This document shows positions 1 through 5,733 of a DNA stretch of 7,728 nucleotides, one piece after another (position 1 is the first letter of the stretch; every line of letters starts with the position of its first letter). The stretch lies in NCBI GenBank assembly GCA_001412335.1, contig LKUF01000008.1, positions 1-7,728 of the forward strand, given 5' to 3'. The notes below the pieces were generated by a model, which saw only the letters and a list, made by a program, of their open reading frames with translations, did not search any database and had not been told where the DNA came from. The DNA comes from Methanolinea sp. SDB (GTDB lineage: Archaea; Halobacteriota; Methanomicrobia; Methanomicrobiales; Methanospirillaceae). The translations under genes were made by a program, and so were the position numbers.

Positions 1-804
1 GGCATCGAGCGTTACCCAGTTATCAGTCAGGGTGACATACACAGCAGGGTCTGTCTCTCTTTTTGGGAGATAAAACCGTTCGCCAAGCCTCTCAATCTCG
101 TCCTGGGCTTTCCTGGTGAGTGCTTCGGTCTCTTTATCGAGGATCTCCCTGACAATGGAGATTGCCTTCCGCCAGTCGCTTTCGTACGTAACGGGGATGA
201 AAAGTTCATCCCAGATGAACGAGTGATCCCGGGTGTAGTTTATCGCCACCTTGGAGAGAATGAATCCGTTTGGAATGGAGACCATTCGTCCGCTCGCCTG
301 GTCGCCCTGCACCCACCCCCTGATCTCCATCAATGTGGTGCTCATGATGCCGACATCCATCACATCCCCAAAATTGCCATCTATCTCTATGCGATCCCCG
401 ACCCTCATGAGACCGGTCGCCATGATATACATCCCCCCTACAAAATTCTTGAACACGTCCTGGAGTGCAAATGCGATTCCTGCACCGATTATACTGTACG
501 TGACCAGGAGGGAAGTCGGGTCTTCCACCCAGATACTGATGGTGATCGCGATAAAAATGACAATGGAGAGAATGTAAAAGAGTTTACTCAGGGTATACCG
601 CGTTTTCTGGTCAGATATCCGGGAAGAGAATAATTTCGGGATGAGGATCTCGAATAGAAAGTATACCGCAAAGAGGGTGACAAGGGTCAGTAAGAGGTTC
701 TTCAGATATATATGGGGATAGGTATAGTCCAAAAGCCAGGTGATCACCGAACCGGCCGCGATCAGTATCAGAACAATGTATTCCCTCATCATGCCCCGTT
801 CCAT
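1..804 (-). CDS. MscS-family mechanosensitive ion channel (3' end cut by window edge)
   Basis: This is a pressure-gated membrane channel that releases solutes when turgor rises suddenly. Reading the minus strand from ATG at 804 gives 268 codons without a stop, so the C-terminus lies outside the window. About four hydrophobic segments are visible, near residues 8-25, 33-55, 72-92 and 98-128. The last is the MscS pore helix with its glycine/alanine-rich face (IIGAGIAFALQDVFKNFVGG, residues 105-124). The family's beta domain follows, with VGDRIEIDGNFGDVMDVGI (135-153) and the SIPNGFI motif (176-182), both hallmarks of the family. The start was chosen as the first ATG in frame. It has a purine-rich GAGATGGGG 8-12 nt upstream and a TATA-like box about 45 nt upstream; a second Met pair at codons 5-6 is an alternative. 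The universal stress gene lies upstream on the same strand, 200 bp away. Family assignment is firm. The ion preference cannot be read. Confidence 0.93.
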   Translation of the reverse strand, partial: MERGMMREYIVLILIAAGSVITWLLDYTYPHIYLKNLLLTLVTLFAVYFLFEILIPKLFSSRISDQKTRYTLSKLFYILSIVIFIAITISIWVEDPTSLLVTYSIIGAGIAFALQDVFKNFVGGMYIMATGLMRVGDRIEIDGNFGDVMDVGIMSTTLMEIRGWVQGDQASGRMVSIPNGFILSKVAINYTRDHSFIWDELFIPVTYESDWRKAISIVREILDKETEALTRKAQDEIERLGERFYLPKRETDPAVYVTLTDNWVTLDA

Positions 805-1004
805 GGCGAATACCCCATCTCTTTTCAGAGTTGTTATCAGATCATCGTATTTAATAGCGATTGAATTGGGCGGGCAGGTGAAAAGAAGTGGTTGACATCA
901 CTGGCGAGACCGGGTTAAATCAGGACTCGAAAGCAGATAATGGCTCTTTTTGGTTGCCATAGCAAAATATGGTTAGAGAAGGAAGGACACCACGAAATTT
1001 TTTG
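805..1004. other. Intergenic region between MscS and uspA-like genes
   Basis: This 200-bp stretch separates two minus-strand genes. Besides the TATA-like box at 848-856 it holds a weak 5-bp inverted repeat (ATGGC at 940-944, GCCAT at 956-960) and pyrimidine-rich sequence just after the stress-protein stop on the minus strand. Either could help end the stress-protein transcript, but neither is convincing. No ORF here looks like a gene. Confidence 0.5.
848..856 (-). promoter_or_regulatory. Candidate TATA box for the MscS gene
   Basis: On the minus strand this reads TATTAAATA. Its centre is about 48 nt before the ATG at 804. The usual archaeal spacing of about 26 nt would place transcription start near 825, giving a leader of about 20 nt that includes the GAGATGGGG purine stretch. 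No convincing BRE is seen on its 5' side. This is inferred from spacing and AT content only. Confidence 0.4.
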
Positions 1005-1457
1005 TTACCGTACTATTACCGTTGATATCGGGCTGTTCCTGACGACAAATGTACTCACACTTCCGAGGAGAATTTGTTTGAGTCCCCCTGTTCCCGTCGA
1101 GCCAAGCATAATAAGATCGGCATCGATGATACGTGAAAGAAGAAGAATCTCCTCCCTTGGGTCTCCGATTTTTTTATGGGTATGCACAGGCAATCCGAAT
1201 TCCGCTGCAATTCCTGCAATCGCTCTCTCCATCCTGGTTCCTTGCTCCAGAATATGTTTCGAGATAAGTCTGGAAATGTGTTCACTCCTTTCCATGGGGC
1301 CCGAATGGCTGGTAAACCGCATATAATCCGAAATTTTGAGCACGTATACTGCATGTACCTCTGCATCTACCGCTTTTCCTATGCCAAGTGCCATGCGGAG
1401 AGCCCGTGCACTCAGGTCAGAACCATCAAATGCAACGAGTATTCTTGATGGTATCAT
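1005..1457 (-). CDS. Universal stress protein, single UspA domain, ATP-binding type
   Basis: This is a small cytoplasmic protein of the Usp superfamily, 150 residues, the normal length for one domain. The family supports survival under stress, often as ATP-binding dimers; the precise target here is unknown. The N-terminus has the nucleotide-pocket strand ILVAFDGSDLSARAL (residues 6-20) with the conserved Asp11. The C-terminal part has a complete G-x2-G-x9-G-S motif (Gly119, Gly122, Gly132, Ser133), which marks the ATP-binding, MJ0577-like subgroup rather than the E. coli UspA-like one. GDPREEIL at 98-105 is also typical. The ATG at 1457 is preceded by GGGAGAT with 3 nt between it and the start, and by AT-rich TATA-like sequence. 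The gene is divergent from the P-type ATPase across 179 bp and shares with it an inverted repeat, which suggests joint control. It may be co-transcribed with the MscS gene downstream. Confidence 0.95.
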   Translation of the reverse strand: MIPSRILVAFDGSDLSARALRMALGIGKAVDAEVHAVYVLKISDYMRFTSHSGPMERSEHISRLISKHILEQGTRMERAIAGIAAEFGLPVHTHKKIGDPREEILLLSRIIDADLIMLGSTGTGGLKQILLGSVSTFVVRNSPISTVIVR

Positions 1458-1460
1458 CTA

Positions 1461-1467
1461 ATCTCCC
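1461..1467 (-). promoter_or_regulatory. Ribosome binding site of the universal stress protein
   Basis: The minus strand reads GGGAGAT followed by TAG and the ATG. This is a good match to the archaeal anti-Shine-Dalgarno complement and supports the start at 1457. Confidence 0.6.
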
Positions 1468-1482
1468 AAAAGGACGTATCTG

Positions 1483-1496
1483 AAATTAAATATATT
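1483..1496 (-). promoter_or_regulatory. Candidate TATA box for the universal stress protein
   Basis: The minus strand reads AATATATTTAATTT. At the usual spacing transcription would begin near 1465, which would run into the ribosome binding site. A second AT-rich element at 1517-1533 (minus strand ATATTTTAAAA) would give a start near 1498 and a leader of about 40 nt. One of the two is probably used; the sequence does not decide which. Confidence 0.4.
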
Positions 1497-1500
1497 GCCC

Positions 1501-1561
1501 GAAAAGAGGTTTTGCATTTTTTTTAAAATATCGAATAATTACTGGGGAAAAGCCTCTTTTC
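1501..1561. repeat. Inverted repeat in the divergent uspA/ATPase promoter region
   Basis: GAAAAGAGG at 1501-1509 is perfectly complementary to CCTCTTTTC at 1553-1561. Pairing extends inward by TTTT (1510-1513) with AAAA (1548-1551) if the single G at 1552 is bulged. The arms are about 52 bp apart centre to centre, close to five helical turns, with an AT-rich centre. One arm sits just upstream of the stress-protein TATA-like box, the other about 40 bp upstream of the ATPase box. This fits a two-site operator for a looping or dimeric regulator. An RNA hairpin is the alternative. Confidence 0.6.
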
Positions 1562-1600
1562 TGTCCGACGGAATACCAATTCGCTGTCTGTTCTTCAGAA

Positions 1601-1613
1601 ATATTTAATTAAA
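1601..1613 (+). promoter_or_regulatory. Candidate TATA box for the P-type ATPase gene
   Basis: ATATTTAATTAAA is preceded by CAGAA, a possible purine-rich BRE. Its centre predicts transcription start around 1631, only about 6 nt before the GTG start codon at 1637. No Shine-Dalgarno sequence lies between, so the mRNA is probably leaderless or nearly so. Confidence 0.5.
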
Positions 1614-1636
1614 TCACTGACTTTCTGGTTCATACA

Positions 1637-4348
1637 GTGATACCCATAGAATATCCACACAGGGCTGAAAAAAAGGATATACTAGACGCCCTGGAAACAG
1701 CCGAATCGGGGCTTTCATCACAGGAAGCAGAGAGGAGGCTTGAGATCTATGGGAGTAACGATGTGGGAAAGGGGAAAAAGAAAAATTATCTCAGGATGTA
1801 CATCGTCCAGTACACCAGTTTTTTTGCTGTTCTGCTCGAGATAGCAGCAGCCCTGTCTTTTGTTGCGAACCGGTTCTCCCCAGGTGAAGGCTATGATATC
1901 CTTGGTTATGCGGTAATTGGTGCAGTCATTGTCAATGCAAGTTTTGCTTTCTGGCAGGAATATAAGGCTGATAAGACAATCGAGGCACTTCTTCGGCTGA
2001 TCCCGACAATTGCGAAGGTTCGCCGGGGTGGGAAGGTGCATGAGATAAATGCCCGCCAGCTGGTGCCCGGCGACATTATCCAGCTTGAGGAAGGAGACCG
2101 GATAGGAGCCGACGCGGTTGTTCTCGAGGAGAATTCGCTCTATGTGAATAATGCAACCCTAACGGGAGAATCGAGACCTCACCGGAGGTATGCAGGAACT
2201 GACCAGAAAGAATCCCCGCTCGATGCAGACAACATCGTATTCGCCGGAACCACTGTCACATCAGGGAATGGATTCGGGGTGGTGTATGCGACAGGCATGG
2301 AGACGGAGTTTGGAAAGATTGCTGCCCTTACAAGGGAAGTCCATAAGCGCCGGACTCCCATGGAGAAGGAGATTACCCGTATAACCCGTATCCTCACCAT
2401 TGCCGCACTTCTCATGGGTGCAGTCTTCTTCTTGCTCGGTTACATTTCTGGCCAGGGGTATCTCGTCGCTGCAATCTTTTCGCTCTCTCTCATCGTGGCA
2501 AATGTTCCGGAAGGCATGCTCCCTACGATCACACTCTCTCTCTCACTTGCCAGCCGGAACATGGCAAGGAGGAATGCGCTCATCAGGAACCTGGACTCGG
2601 TACAGACACTCGGAAGTGCAACGATCATTTGCACGGACAAGACGGGGACGATAACGCGGAACGAGATGACGGTAAAAGAGATATATCTTGCGGGAGGTGA
2701 ACGGGTTTCTGTCTCCGGCGAAGGCTACTTCCAGGACGGGGAATTCTCGTTTGATGAGGAGCATCCGGGCTCTCGTGAGCGGCTGGAGTCTCTCCTGCAG
2801 GCCGGGATGCTGAACTGCAGGGCGATCATAAGAGAGGACCATATATTTGGCGACCCGACCGAACTGGCGATCATCGCTGCGGCAAGAAAAGCCCGGATAG
2901 AATCTCATGAGTTTCGCAAGGTGGATGAAATTCCGTTTTCGAGCGAAAGGAAGATGATGTCCACGGTATATGCAATCGACGGCAGGAGATATGTCTATTC
3001 CAAGGGGGCTGTCGAAGTGCTCCTTCCGCTCTGCAGTACCTGTATTGACGGGAGCGGGCAGATGGTCCCCTTTGGGGAGCAGGAGAAGGAACAGTTCAAT
3101 GCCAGGGCCGAGGAGCTTGAGAGACAGGCGTACCGGGTACTTGCTATCGCATCCGGTGAAGGCGAAGATGAGAGTTCTCTTACGATGCTCGGCATGGTGG
3201 CGATCATGGATTTACCGAGGTCGGAAGTATATGGCGCGATAAAGAAATGCCGCAGGGCAGGGATACGGATCCTGATGCTCACCGGGGACAACCCGCTGAC
3301 GGCCTCTGCGATTGCAGAGAAGATCGGGCTTCCCTTTGACCAGGTGCTCACCGGCGAAGAGACCCGTTTCATAGAAGACGAAAAACTCCAGGAGTTACTG
3401 ACTTCAAAAAATGTCCTTTTTGCCCGGATGCGATCTGAGCAAAAATTGAGGATTACCAGCCTTCTCCAGCGTAACGGTGAAGTGGTCGCAATTACTGGAG
3501 ACGGGGTGAATGATGCTCCTGCTCTTCGGAAGGCTGATATCGGGATCGCAATGGGGATCAAGGGCACGGAGGTGGCCAGGGAGGCGGCGGACATGATCCT
3601 CCTGGATGATAATTTTGCCTCCATTGTCGCCGCAATCGAGGAAGGAAGGACGGTATACTTCAATATAAAAAAATTTGTCACCTATATCCTGTCATCGAAT
3701 ATTCCAGAGATCATCCCGTATATCCTGTATTTCTTCCTGTTGATCCCGTTGCCGCTCTCTGTTATTCAGATACTCACCATCGATCTCGGATCAGATATGC
3801 TTCCGGGTCTTGCACTGGGAAGCGAGGGACCTGAGGAGGACATAATGAACCGTCCACCCGTGGGTAAGAACGAGAATATTTTAGACCTGGAGGTCTTCAA
3901 ACGCGGTTATTTCTTCCTTGGGGCGATCGAGGGAACGGCAGCAATGGCTGCATTCCTCGGATTTCTCTTCCTCAACGGGTGGATATATGGGGATCTTCCA
4001 ATCGGACCCGAATTTCACCGGCAGGCAATGACCATGACGCTGCTTGCAGCTGTAACATGCCAGCTTTTTAATGTATGGACATTGCGATCCTGGGAATTCT
4101 CAGCCTTTTCCCGCGGACTTTTGAAAAACCGGCTTCTCATCATTGCGATCATACTCGAGATCCTCTGGATAGCGACCATCCTGACGGTTCGTCCGGTTCA
4201 GGTTATCTTCAATACCGCTTTCGTGTCGCCGATATATCTCCTGCTGCTGCTTCCCTTCCCGGTTCTGCTCTTTTCAAGCCATGAACTCTATAAGTATTTA
4301 TTGCGACAGAAGAGAGCCAAAACCGAAGAGATAGTTGGATATGTATAA
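1637..4348 (+). CDS. P-type cation-transporting ATPase, Na+/K+-ATPase-like (type IIC)
   Basis: This is an ATP-driven membrane cation pump of 903 residues, full length for the P2 class. The N-terminal cation-ATPase domain (about 5-75) is followed by M1-M2 (about 58-107), the actuator loop TGES at 176-179, M3-M4 (about 252-300) with PEGM around Glu292, the phosphorylated Asp334 in DKTGT, the nucleotide-binding KGA at Lys456, the hinge TGDGVNDAP from 620, and M5-M10. The context VANVPEGML in M4, SSNIPEI in M5 (Ser687, Asn688, Glu691) and IDLGSD in M6 (Asp716, Asp720) follows the Na+/K+-ATPase alpha subunit rather than the Ca2+ pumps, whose M4 reads AAIPEGLP. Aligned by eye from memory, the M8 Asp of the animal enzyme is Asn812, while the M9 Glu is kept (Glu841). 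No beta subunit is encoded nearby. The GTG start is supported by the family N-terminus and by TATA spacing; no ribosome binding site is seen. Na+ and/or K+ transport is inferred. Confidence 0.95.
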   Translation: MIPIEYPHRAEKKDILDALETAESGLSSQEAERRLEIYGSNDVGKGKKKNYLRMYIVQYTSFFAVLLEIAAALSFVANRFSPGEGYDILGYAVIGAVIVNASFAFWQEYKADKTIEALLRLIPTIAKVRRGGKVHEINARQLVPGDIIQLEEGDRIGADAVVLEENSLYVNNATLTGESRPHRRYAGTDQKESPLDADNIVFAGTTVTSGNGFGVVYATGMETEFGKIAALTREVHKRRTPMEKEITRITRILTIAALLMGAVFFLLGYISGQGYLVAAIFSLSLIVANVPEGMLPTITLSLSLASRNMARRNALIRNLDSVQTLGSATIICTDKTGTITRNEMTVKEIYLAGGERVSVSGEGYFQDGEFSFDEEHPGSRERLESLLQAGMLNCRAIIREDHIFGDPTELAIIAAARKARIESHEFRKVDEIPFSSERKMMSTVYAIDGRRYVYSKGAVEVLLPLCSTCIDGSGQMVPFGEQEKEQFNARAEELERQAYRVLAIASGEGEDESSLTMLGMVAIMDLPRSEVYGAIKKCRRAGIRILMLTGDNPLTASAIAEKIGLPFDQVLTGEETRFIEDEKLQELLTSKNVLFARMRSEQKLRITSLLQRNGEVVAITGDGVNDAPALRKADIGIAMGIKGTEVAREAADMILLDDNFASIVAAIEEGRTVYFNIKKFVTYILSSNIPEIIPYILYFFLLIPLPLSVIQILTIDLGSDMLPGLALGSEGPEEDIMNRPPVGKNENILDLEVFKRGYFFLGAIEGTAAMAAFLGFLFLNGWIYGDLPIGPEFHRQAMTMTLLAAVTCQLFNVWTLRSWEFSAFSRGLLKNRLLIIAIILEILWIATILTVRPVQVIFNTAFVSPIYLLLLLPFPVLLFSSHELYKYLLRQKRAKTEEIVGYV

Positions 4349-4539
4349 TGTTTGGGAATTTGCGGTGAGTGGATCCCAAGTCCGATCTCCGGATAGAACA
4401 ATTGCATGCCAGAAGTCACATATCCTGGACCATTCTATTTATACTTTCTGCAAAATCCATTGCTCATGCATGCAGTCCCTCGCCATTGAAATTAGATTTT
4501 TGGACTGTTTCGGAATGAGCGGGGGGGCCAGGGATAGGA

Positions 4540-4552
4540 AAAATAAGTAATA
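4540..4552 (+). promoter_or_regulatory. Candidate promoter of the NapH-like gene
   Basis: AAAATAAGTAATA is preceded by the purine stretch GATAGGA, which resembles a BRE followed by a TATA box. Transcription start would fall near 4571, leaving a leader of about 25 nt that includes the ribosome binding site at 4583-4587. The spacing makes this the best candidate in the gap. TTTATACT at 4438-4445 is a weaker alternative. Confidence 0.4.
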
Positions 4553-4582
4553 TCATCGTTGAAGTTCTACTAAAAAGTGACT

Positions 4583-4587
4583 GGGAG
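4583..4587 (+). promoter_or_regulatory. Ribosome binding site of the NapH-like gene
   Basis: GGGAG lies 8 nt before the ATG at 4596. It supports that start over later Met codons. Confidence 0.6.
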
Positions 4588-4595
4588 CCAATACT

Positions 4596-5366
4596 ATGGT
4601 ATTAGAGTTTATTCCAAAAGTTGCCGGCTTTGGGTACGGCATCATCGTATTCTTCCTGCTTGTCTATCTCTGGTATTCGAAACGTATCACGAGGAAACGG
4701 GCATTCTTATTCCTGATAATCTCCACGGCCCTCGGGTTTCTCATATTTGCGCCGGTTCTTCCCTGGCAGTTCATGCTCCTGGTTCTCCGGGACACGAAGG
4801 GCCTTGGCGGACCGCTCCAGGCCGCAGCCTTCGGCCTCTTATTCATCCTTGGTTTCACGCTCCTCTTTGGGAGGATATTCTGCGGCCATATATGTCCTGC
4901 GGGGACGCTCCAGGAACTCTTGTCACTTGTTCCCGTAAAAAAGGTAGGGAGAACGTGGAAAAATACAACGATGGCAGTCAGGCTGGGAGTCTTTGTCATA
5001 TTGATAGCAGCCGCACTCGCATTCTCGATTAATCTCCTCAAATTCATCGGCCTGAGGGATTTCTTCTACCTGGCCGTCGGGTCAGCGTCCTTCTTCATCT
5101 TCCTTGCAATTGTTATCCTCTCGGTCTTCATGTACCGTCCTTTCTGCCGGTTCATCTGCCCGTATGGATTCCTTCTCTCGTTTGTTGCTGGCTGGAGCCT
5201 GTTCAAGTTTCGCCGGACCGACCTGTGCATCCACTGCGGGAAGTGCGAGAAGGTATGCCCGACCGACGAATCAAAGGTTGGCGACCGGAAGATGGAGTGC
5301 TACATGTGCGGACGGTGCATTGAAGTCTGTCCCGTGGAAGGAGCGCTGAAATACGAGAGGGGATGA
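4596..5366 (+). CDS. NapH/MauN-like membrane polyferredoxin, two 4Fe-4S clusters
   Basis: This is a membrane electron-transfer protein of 256 residues. About six hydrophobic segments are visible (near residues 11-27, 36-54, 74-93, 127-149, 155-180 and 186-203). Two CxxxCP motifs lie at membrane borders: CGHICP (Cys96, Cys100) and CRFICP (Cys184, Cys188). These are the signature of the Fer4_5 domain shared by NapH, MauN, NosR and CcoG. The C-terminal tail carries two complete ferredoxin motifs, CIHCGKCEKVCP (Cys211, 214, 217, 221) and CYMCGRCIEVCP (Cys235, 238, 241, 245). In the NapH system such a protein hands electrons from a membrane donor to a soluble iron-sulfur partner. No nap, cytochrome or methanogenic hydrogenase gene is beside it, so its donor and acceptor are unknown. 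It lies downstream of the ATPase with its own likely promoter, and a candidate terminator follows. Family assignment is firm; the physiological role is open. Confidence 0.9.
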   Translation: MVLEFIPKVAGFGYGIIVFFLLVYLWYSKRITRKRAFLFLIISTALGFLIFAPVLPWQFMLLVLRDTKGLGGPLQAAAFGLLFILGFTLLFGRIFCGHICPAGTLQELLSLVPVKKVGRTWKNTTMAVRLGVFVILIAAALAFSINLLKFIGLRDFFYLAVGSASFFIFLAIVILSVFMYRPFCRFICPYGFLLSFVAGWSLFKFRRTDLCIHCGKCEKVCPTDESKVGDRKMECYMCGRCIEVCPVEGALKYERG

Positions 5367-5375
5367 TATTCCCTG

Positions 5376-5392
5376 ATATCGGCGATATTTTT
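5376..5392 (+). terminator. Candidate terminator after the NapH-like gene
   Basis: ATATC (5376-5380), loop GGC and GATAT (5384-5388) form a short hairpin running directly into TTTTT (5388-5392), about 10 nt after the stop. A second T-tract follows at about 5406-5411. The stem is short, but archaeal termination depends mainly on T-tracts. Confidence 0.45.
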
Positions 5393-5729
5393 CGAATAAA
5401 AACATCTTTTTCATGAACACTCCGGGACGTGGCGGGGACGCTGAAGCACTCGCCGGCTCGTCCTCCCGTTCCAGGACCGTATCCATCCCCGACATATCCC
5501 CCAGGAAGCCGAGAGAGAAACTTGGTGTATCGCGGAGATGATCGTTGCGCTCATAATTGGGAGATCGGACTCTCCATGATCATCCCATGGGATCTTCAGG
5601 GATAAAAGAAGAGAGACCTGAGAAGCAGGCGAAAGATCCCGGCGACATGGAAGAACCGCACATTGTTATTACATTGAAAGGACACTCTGCATATGCATGT
5701 TGCCAGAGCGTGGTAATGAGGAAAGCACC
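5393..5729. other. Leader region before moeA, mostly without recognisable genes
   Basis: About 340 bp separate the NapH-like terminator from moeA. The first part (5413-5541) contains a 42-codon Arg/Ser/Pro-rich frame with no ribosome binding site. Then come two adjoining palindromes, ATGATCAT (5576-5583) and ATCCCATGGGAT (5582-5593), and a TGCATATGCA palindrome (5688-5697). A 48-codon frame (5587-5733) is listed separately. No clear TATA box for moeA was found, so its promoter is uncertain. Palindromes this short occur by chance in a window of this size. Confidence 0.4.
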
Positions 5730-5733
5730 ATGA
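5587..5733 (+). CDS. Doubtful small ORF, 48 codons, overlapping moeA by ATGA
   Basis: This is a short open frame with no family resemblance I recognise. It is hydrophilic at first (rich in Glu, Lys, Asp), then has a more hydrophobic stretch HIVITLKGHSAYACC (residues 25-39) containing a Cys pair. Its stop overlaps the probable moeA start as ATGA, an arrangement typical of translationally coupled genes. Against it: no Shine-Dalgarno precedes the ATG, which sits inside a 12-bp palindrome. A TTG at 5557 in the same frame, or the ATG at 5647, are alternative starts. It could be a leader peptide, a remnant of a lost gene, or chance. Confidence 0.22.
   Translation: MGSSGIKEERPEKQAKDPGDMEEPHIVITLKGHSAYACCQSVVMRKAP
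5718..5722 (+). promoter_or_regulatory. Ribosome binding site deciding the moeA start
   Basis: GAGGA is followed by 7 nt and the ATG at 5730. This favours 5730 over the in-frame ATG at 5697, which has only a distant AAAGGA upstream. Confidence 0.5.

Larger units (their letters stand above)
4349..4595. other. Intergenic region between the ATPase and the NapH-like gene
   Basis: This 247-bp gap contains a 6-bp inverted repeat (CAGTCC at 4473-4478, GGACTG at 4502-4507) with a T-tract in its loop, which may end the ATPase transcript. It also has a TATA-like TTTATACT at 4438-4445, a run of seven G at 4520-4526 and a second TATA-like element nearer the next gene. A 71-codon frame beginning inside the end of the ATPase gene and running through the gap has no recognisable features. 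Confidence 0.45.

Noticed and set aside
223..633. Plus-strand frames of 136 and 108 codons (223-633 and 251-577)
   Set aside because: They lie antisense to the MscS gene, whose minus-strand reading shows continuous family motifs. The plus-strand products are His/Asp-rich and match nothing.
940..1326. Plus-strand 128-codon frame
   Set aside because: It is antisense to the universal stress protein, which carries a complete ATP-binding motif. No ribosome site or family feature on the plus strand.
2995..3681. Minus-strand 228-codon frame inside the ATPase gene
   Set aside because: Ser/Ile/Pro-rich product typical of an antisense shadow of a well-conserved gene. The ATPase motifs on the plus strand are unambiguous.
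4520..4526. Run of seven G residues
   Set aside because: A single homopolymer run with no companion runs for a quadruplex; noted only as a possible sequencing-error spot.
4335..4550. Plus-strand 71-codon frame after the ATPase
   Set aside because: It starts inside the ATPase C-terminus, has no ribosome site, odd composition, and overlaps the candidate promoters of the next gene.
4577..5032. Plus-strand 151-codon frame overlapping the NapH-like gene
   Set aside because: It occupies another frame of a gene whose cysteine motifs and membrane segments are clear. The product has no coherent features.
5413..5541. 42-codon plus-strand frame rich in Arg, Ser and Pro
   Set aside because: No ribosome binding site, low-complexity composition, no recognisable family; length is within chance.
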